Below are positions 57,863 to 64,000 of a stretch of DNA of 64,000 nt, in pieces. Position 1 is the stretch's first letter; each line of letters opens with the position of its first letter. The stretch spans positions 186,001 to 250,000 of the forward strand of contig JAGTJL010000012.1 of the NCBI GenBank assembly GCA_020746875.1, read 5' to 3'. The translations under genes and the position numbers were made by a program. Below the pieces are notes generated by a model. The model searched no databases, was not told where the DNA came from, and saw only the letters and a list, made by a program, of their open reading frames with translations. Origin of the DNA: Rhexocercosporidium sp. MPI-PUGE-AT-0058 (taxonomy: Eukaryota; Ascomycota; Leotiomycetes; Helotiales).

Positions 57863-58170
57863 GCTGGCTGTTGTTTGGAGATCCAATTGAGCTCTGGATG
57901 TTCCTTCGGAGCTGGTGTTGAGACTTGAGAGGTCCTCGAAGAAAGTTGTTGCCAAGGCGGAGAAACCCGTGACCCTGGACGGGGGAGAGTCCATCGGCGA
58001 AAATGTTTAGAATGCCGCTGTCGCTTGCTCTGATTTCTTTGCGACCAAATCTAAAGCAACATTCTGCCCAACAACTCTCGTCCTCTCTTTGCCTGTTGAC
58101 CTGAAACTTGAAGGAAGGAATCTGCGCTGTTATTCTTGTCATTCAATCTTTGGAGTGGTATTCGTTCGAA
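57863..58170. promoter_or_regulatory. Bidirectional promoter, uS11m and TIM44
   Basis: 308 bp between the start codons of two nuclear genes for mitochondrial proteins transcribed away from each other. Shared control is likely but no specific motif is claimed. Confidence 0.5.
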
Positions 58171-59837
58171 ATGAACAGTCTTCGACACACGGCGACGAGA
58201 ACGCCTTCCAATGTCCAATTCATATCTGTAGCAAGACCTGCTGCTCACGCAGCAGTATACCGGCGACTGCTACAGCAGACTCGGACTTCGAATCTACGCT
58301 CTGTATCATCTAATTCTACTTCTACAATTCCTTTACGGCCATTACCCCTGCGGTCGAGATTTCTGCCAAATGAAATAGCTGGACCGGCGCTCGCATCATC
58401 TAGAAGTTTTCACCAGAGCTCAAGGTTAGGACAAGAGAAGCAGGCCAAGGAGGCATCGAAGGAGGAGGCTACCGAGGGTGAATCTGCCAAGAAGGCTTCG
58501 GGAGAAGAATCGGAGTCTGCTTCTGGGGATAAGGAGAAGAAGGATGGAGAGAGTGAAGGCGAAGAGGGCAAGAAAGATGAGAAGGAAAAGGAAGCTCCTC
58601 CTCCTCCGCCACCTCACGGAGACAAATCCCCATGGCAGGTCTTCACCGAGACGCTGCAGACGGAGTTCAAGGCGTCTAAGGAGTGGAACGAGTCTACGAA
58701 GGCTTTGGCTGCTGGGGCGCAACAGTTTACTGAGAATGAGTCTGTGAGGCGAGCTCGGGAGGCATATGAGTCTACCACAGGAGCGGTCTCGTCGACTACT
58801 GCGAAGGTGCTGAAGGGTACTGCTGGAGCTGTTGGTAAAGGAGCTGCTTGGACGTGGGAGACTCCTGTTGTAAAGGGTGTGCGAACTACAGTCAATGTTA
58901 CAGCGAGTGTCATTGAGAAGGGGACACGACCAATTCGAGAGACTGAGGCATACAAGAATGTCAAGAATGTTATCGATGATGGAAGCAGTTCGAGATATGG
59001 TGGGTGGGTAGAGAAGGAGGAGCGAAAGAAGGCCAGAGAGCTGCGGGAGGCGCAGGAAGCTGCGAAGCTTGGAATGCACGGTAAACGGGTTGAAGTCGCC
59101 CAAGAAGACCCAGAGTAAGTTCAAGTCCAAGTCCATTTATTTTCAATACTGACCGTCGCAGGGCCGGTACCAATGTCACTCTCCACAAGGATGCTGCATG
59201 GAAAGAATCATGGCGAGATTTCCGCGACTCCAATCGAGTCATGCAAGGCATCTTCTCGATGAAAAATGTCTACAACGAATCCGAAAACCCCCTAATATCC
59301 ACCGCACGCAGCATATCCGACCGAGTAGCTGGATTCTTTGCCGAGAACGAGACAGCTATGGTGATAAAGAAGTTTAGGGAGATGGATCCTGGCTTCCAGA
59401 TGGAGCCTTTCCTGCGCGAAATGCGCGAATACATCCTCCCTGAAGTCCTGGACGCTTATGTCAAGGGCGATACGGAGACGTTGCGACTCTGGCTCTCAGC
59501 GGCTCAGTTCCAGGTCTACGACGCGCTGTCCAAACAGTACACAACCGCTGGTCTGAAATCCGATGGCAGAATCCTCGATATTCGGAACGTGGAGATTCTA
59601 TCAGCGAGAATCCTGGATCCCGGAGATATCCCAGTCTTTATCGTCACTTGCAGAACGCAGGAAGTGCACGTGTACAGAAATGCAAAGACGAACGATCTGG
59701 CTGCTGGTATGGAAGATAAAGTCCAACTCGTCACTTATGCAATCGGTGTTACCCGAGTCCCCGAAGATGTCAACAACCCTGAGACCAGAGGATGGCGTTT
59801 GATTGAGCTGCAGAAGAGTGGAAGGGATTACATATAA
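58171..59837 (+). CDS. tim44: TIM44, mitochondrial import inner-membrane motor subunit
   Basis: Two exons, 58171-59114 and 59162-59837, with a 47-nt intron (GTAAGT...GCAG), give 539 aa. The presequence is Arg/Ser-rich (MNSLRHTATRTPSN, then RSRFLPNEIAGPALASSRSFHQSS). A charged low-complexity stretch of Glu, Lys and Ser (about 90-145) ends in PPPPPPHG. The N-terminal helical domain (QVFTETLQTEFKASKEWNESTKAL) binds mtHsp70 and Tim23. The C-terminal Tim44 domain (about 330-539) includes FAENETAMVIKKFREMDPGF, FLREMREYILPEVLDAYVKGD, RILDIRNVEILSARILDPGDIPVFIVTC and the end GWRLIELQKSGRDYI. It tethers mtHsp70 to the TIM23 channel on the matrix side. The Glu/Lys insert is longer than in yeast but common in moulds. 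The assignment is secure. Confidence 0.95.
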
Positions 59838-62003
59838 TCCAATCCATCATCCGATCTGATCTAATTCGATTCGATTCGATTCCGCTCCCATTTTCCGGTT
59901 GTCACGCATATCACCGCTTTCTCATTTTCCAGCTTGTACACCTACCTACCTACCTCTTTTGGAATTATGACTCTCGAAGAATTTCTTCTTGCATGCATGG
60001 CATTGAAGAGAAACAAAAATCGGGAATGCGAGGAATTTCGGCCACTTGATTTGCTTTGCTTGACTTGGCCTGTATATGTACGTTGTGTTGTCTTGTGTTG
60101 TCTTATACTGGCGCAAGGAGTTTCATGGAGAGCCAGCCCCCTGCAGAGGGGGGCGTCTCTTCTCTCTGTCGGGTCTGATTTTCTTATCCCGTATCGTTTG
60201 GGAACAAATGCTAGGTGAGATCGAGGGACGTGCCTCGACCGACCGACTGTTTAATAAAATTCCCCTTCACGCCACTCTGCGACGAGAGGAGATGAGATAG
60301 GTTAGCATAGGATAAGATAGGAAAAACTCTTCCTGAGATAAGCAGGAGGAGGAGAAAGTGTAATAGTATCTGTACAAATCTAACGATTCTCCCAAGACGT
60401 GGCTGATGATGATAGCGAGTCTAGATTTGTGAGAAATGTACTGTGGCGTCTTAATTTACAGTAAGTTATCTGAGAGGCCGTTGTCAGGAATATCATCCCG
60501 GAATGTAGGATAAGCTCAGGTAGTCTCGAATGACTCGCTGGACTGCAGGATGCAGTTGCCATTCTTATCTTTCTCTGGAACTTTTCTTGATCAATTTTGC
60601 CAATGATAGTTTTACTTTCCCTGTCCCACTGTTTACACTGTCTTTACTGTGAGGTTTGCTGCTAGAGCAATTCAAGGACCGTCTTATTTCTCTTGAAACA
60701 TTCCCGATTTTCTACACCTCTCCGTCAATAAATGGAATAGTTGCAAGACCACAGTAAGATCCAGCCTTATTCACAAATCCTTGTTCTGGATTCATGAAGC
60801 AGCACTTTGGACCCCGTCCGCTTTTGGGAGATGAAAGCCTAAAAGCAATCAAGAAGCCTTTTCTTCGGACTCTTCTATATCTCAACAAGAAGGTAATCTA
60901 AGCTCTCCACAGTACCTAACAGACTATTGCTCCGTTGCTTTAAGGTTTGTCTTCTCTCACCAGCACGGCTCGTCGCAGATTTAAACCTCCGAGGTTGTAT
61001 CCTGCTCCTCAGTACTTCCTTCCTTAGTTTATCTTTAGTACGCCATGGGAATGATGTCGCCGCAAATACGATTGCACTATCACTACAGGTAGAGCTGCGA
61101 GGTGGGTTTGATGTCGTTTTCGAGCGATCGACGCCACGAGCGCCGTCTCGGATTAAGTACGATTCCAAAGTACAGTAGTATTGTGCCAGAAGAAGAACCC
61201 GATATTTCCGTGAGCTGTTCTGAGCTAACATCCTGCGGCCGAGAAAGGTCGTCCGCAGGTCTGTCAGATCTAGATCGGACGTAACTAGATCTAGATCTAG
61301 ATCTGTGCGCCATAGTTCGGATGAACGCCAGATCTACCATGATTATTTTTAGCACAACATGCGGGCTGCGAAGCTACTTACTTAGTAGGTACAAAATAGG
61401 GGAGCCGCTCGCTTACGGCTCGCTTAGCTCGGCGATGCAGGTACAACGAGCAATCAGACTAGGCAGGTCCGCACCATTCTACCATTCTAGCATTCTAGTG
61501 AGGACATTCATCCGATCTTTTCTGCCGGCCTAAAGCTTTCCCTGTGGTGGCTATGACAGCTTCGGCACTATTGAAAGCCAGAAACCCAACAGAACGTTGA
61601 CACTGCGATATACACTCGGAGAGTCGATTGTCGTGCCGAATCTGCTCAAGAAGAGTGTGTATTGGCGATATACGTATCTGATCAACTTTGGATCAGCTCC
61701 TTCCTTATCTACTAAGGAAGAAAAGGGAAATACATACCGCAGTCAACCAAACTTCCAATTCTTTGGTAGAGTCTACGCAAAAACATATGGTGTTTGAGTC
61801 AAAGAATGTGTTGATCGTAGAAGATCTCTCAAGGACTAGAGTTCCCGCAACGACCCCACCTGGTTTTAAGGGCATCCTCCGATCCGTAATAGCAGCACTG
61901 TTCAGTATACGACAACTTTCGAGGCGCCAGTCCTGTAGTGTCGGTGACTAGTTAGACTGGGTCATTATTTACTTGCTTACTTGGTGTTCCCAGAGCTTAG
62001 ACG
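59838..62003. other. Intergenic region with simple repeats
   Basis: 2.2 kb without a recognised gene. It has short repeats gattc (about 59860-59882) and cctac (about 59940-59953), and a ctagat hexamer run at 61285-61304. Short ORFs lack motifs. Sequence upstream of 62004 does not read as the missing part of the glucan synthase in any frame I checked. Confidence 0.45.
61285..61304. repeat. (CTAGAT)n hexamer repeat
   Basis: About three and a half ctagat units in intergenic DNA. Confidence 0.7.
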
Positions 62004-64000
62004 TTGGATGCACCAGAAGCTTCGCTTGTCATGAGATCAATTTTCACCATGATCCCTCAGCGTTCCGTTTCGCATCAAGCACCTGACATTGCAGTGAATC
62101 AGAGTCATACTCCAGTGAGATCTCGACTGCAACAGTACAAAGATGCATATACTGGTACGAGGCGGCGCAACAATACACTAGATCTTACAAAAATCTTGGA
62201 TGGTGGTCAGAAGTTTGAGCTCCAGAAAATCGACCCAGACTTCACTGATAGTAAGAATGAATACTTCAAAGCCTTTGAGAAGGACTTGGAAAAGCTCAAC
62301 GGTAGCAACTCTTCCAACAGTCTCTACATCGAGGAGTATCTCATCAAATCCGAACGACAGTGGTATGGGCATTTCAAGTCTGTCTAGCTGGGAAGATACA
62401 CCGGAACAACCCCAGCAACGTCAACTTGGAACCATACAGAGATTGATGAGGACGGTACTACTGCTGAGGGGGCGTCAAGTTCAGCGGGCACTGCGCGCGG
62501 CTTTCACGCACCGACGCTCACTGCTGAGAAGAGCAAGAGAACCATATACACGAACTATTGGGGACTCAGCAACGACTTCAAATCGCCCACTGGTCTCAAA
62601 CTCTTCATGCAGTTAAATATCGGTGAATGGCCTATCTACACTATCTTTCTGGCGCTAGGTCAAATCATCGCGACTAGTTCATATCAGATCACCTTGATCT
62701 CTGGTACTGTTGGTCAGACACCAGAGAAACTCTATGTCATTGCAAGCATTTATCGTAAGTATCAAGCGAGCTCTGAATGCCCCTTCTTGAGGCACGTTCT
62801 GTTTTTAGACTGTAAATCCAGATGTGACAATTGCTAACTGCTTCGTTTCGTTTCCTAGTCGCAACCTCGATCTGCTGGTGGATCCTGTACCGAACCCTAA
62901 AGTCCGTCTACGTTCTTTCAGTCCCGTTCATTTTCTACGGCATAGCATTTCTTCTTCTTGGGACTGCTCCATTTGCTACAAGTATCAACATGCGAGGATG
63001 GATCCAAAACGTAGCCACAGCCATGTACGCCGTCGCATCATCATCCGGCTCATTGTTTCTCTCGCTTAACTTTGGCGACGAGGGAGGCTCCCCCGTCAAA
63101 AGCTGGACGTTCCGCGCCTGTGTCATGCAGGGCACACAGCAGATCTACATCTGCGTTACCTGGGCCTGGGGATCTTTCCTCACGATATCGACGTCCAATA
63201 GCATTAATCCGCATGTTGTCACGACTAGCAACATGGCCCTGACTGGCATTGGCTTTCCGATTGCTTTCCTTTTCTTCGGAATCGCGTATGTGATGTGGGC
63301 TAGTCTCCCGCCTTACTATCACCAACAGCCTGGAAGGATGCCGTCTTTCTACTTTTCGCTCCTAAGACGCAGGATTGTGGTATGGTTCTTCTTCATCGTC
63401 ATTGTCCAGAACTACTTCTTGTCGACGCTCACTGGTCGCAACTGGGCGTACCTCTGGTCCTCCAATCACGCGTCCGTATGGCAGATCGCATTACTTGTCA
63501 TTCTACTCTTTATCGTGGTCTGGGCCGTCATCATAGCCGGCTTCTCAAAGCTCTCAAATCACATTCGTGGATCCTACCACTCGCAGCCATCGGTCTCGGT
63601 GCACCGCGATGGGGTCAGATCCTCTGGTCATGTTCTAATATCGACGCCTGGGTGCCCTGGGCCGGGTCAGTAGTCGACTCCGCTCTCGTCGGTAGGTCCC
63701 TCTGGCTCTGGCTGGGTGTCCTTGATGCGCTGCAGGGAGTTGGTTTCGGCATGCTGCTGATGCAGACTCTTACGCGTGTGCACGTTGCGTACACGTTGAT
63801 TGTTGCTCAGGTGCTGGGAAGTATAGCTACCATCCTCGCAAGGGCGACGGCGCCATATAAGGTTGGCCCGAGTGGCATGTTCCCTGGCTTCTCACGAGGA
63901 GCATATCCTGGGGTAGGGCAGCCGTGCTTCTGGGTTAATCTGATCTTTCAACTTCTTATTTGTGTTGGGTTCTTTACGTTCTTCAGAAAAGAACAGCTTA
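62004..64000 (+). pseudogene. Alpha-1,3-glucan synthase C-terminal fragment, broken
   Basis: Only the C-terminal third of an Ags1/Mok1-type protein (normally about 2400 aa) is present; the amylase-like and synthase domains are absent upstream. The fragment starts near KFELQKIDPDFTDSKNEYFKAFEKDL and IEEYLIKSERQWYG. An in-frame TAG at 62385-62387 interrupts FKSV*LGRYTG. It continues with GLKLFMQLNIGEWPIYTIF to IASIYL, a 104-nt GT-AG intron (62755-62858), then ATSICWWILYRTLKSVYVLS and several membrane helices with LNFGDEGGSPVKSW and GTQQIYICVTWAWG. Near 63550 the frame shifts (extra CT in a ctct run, or loss of one base), and the other frame continues SWILPLAAIGLGAPRWG, LGVLDALQGVGFGML and FFTFFRKEQL to the window edge. 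The family makes cell-wall alpha-1,3-glucan at the plasma membrane. The alternative of a complex intron structure is less likely because the stop and the shift have no suitable introns. Confidence 0.82.

Noticed and set aside
58426..59136. 236-aa antisense frame over TIM44
   Set aside because: It mirrors the Glu/Lys-rich sense region as Leu/Phe/Arg runs; TIM44 is certain.
1..64000. CRISPR arrays, bacterial operons, tRNA or rRNA genes
   Set aside because: No spaced identical repeats of CRISPR type were seen, genes have spliceosomal introns, and no tRNA A/B-box pair or rRNA segment was recognised by eye. A tRNA scan would settle the last point.

Overview
This window is nuclear DNA of a filamentous ascomycete (Pezizomycotina). 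The evidence is short GT-AG introns of about 45-105 nt, two HET-domain genes, transposons saturated with C-to-T and G-to-A changes as left by repeat-induced point mutation (RIP), and a fungal gene set: alpha-1,3-glucan synthase, an HMT1-type vacuolar ABC transporter, a fungal I78 inhibitor and a fungal SRPK-like kinase. A leotiomycete is my guess from the feel of several proteins; the sequence does not prove it.

Layout. From 1 to about 21.4 kb the region is accessory. It holds a decayed metallo-beta-lactamase (AHL-lactonase-like) fragment, a glutathione transferase and a HET-ankyrin gene. Two RIP-inactivated DNA transposons follow: a Fot1/pogo-like element at 4602-6460 with TA duplication, and a Tc1-like element at 6561-8110. 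Next come a small Cys-rich coiled-coil gene of unknown function and an 8.2 kb RIP-destroyed Ty3/gypsy retrotransposon (11212-19422, 133-bp LTRs, candidate 5-bp target duplication). An intact second HET gene starts only 140 bp beyond one LTR. Between 4135-8146 and 11169-19128 no frame on either strand is open for 60 codons.

From 21.9 to 47 kb the DNA is gene-bearing and of normal composition, with long intergenic stretches. Genes are a mucin-like single-pass membrane protein (-), an I78 peptidase-inhibitor-like protein, a small two-helix membrane protein, a 1415-aa low-complexity protein, an HMT1-type ABC transporter with about 16 exons, and an SGT2/SGTA co-chaperone.

From 47 to 53.8 kb the DNA is gene-poor and holds a multiply broken SRPK-like kinase pseudogene and degenerate tandem repeats. 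From 53.9 to 59.8 kb lies a compact housekeeping block: OLA1/YchF ATPase (-), a PPPDE/DeSI isopeptidase (+), mitochondrial uS11 (-) and TIM44 (+). The last two are divergent and share a 308-bp promoter. The right end (62.0-64.0 kb) carries only the C-terminal membrane part of an alpha-1,3-glucan synthase, with an in-frame stop and a frameshift.

The most distinctive arrangement is the TE/RIP island flanked by two HET genes, with one HET promoter abutting an LTR and the other HET gene carrying near-identical 102-bp ankyrin repeats cut by an in-frame stop. This looks like a fast-evolving self/non-self recognition locus. I did not find evidence strong enough to claim a wholly new system. Exon borders were read by eye; the introns named are GT-AG and keep frame unless stated.
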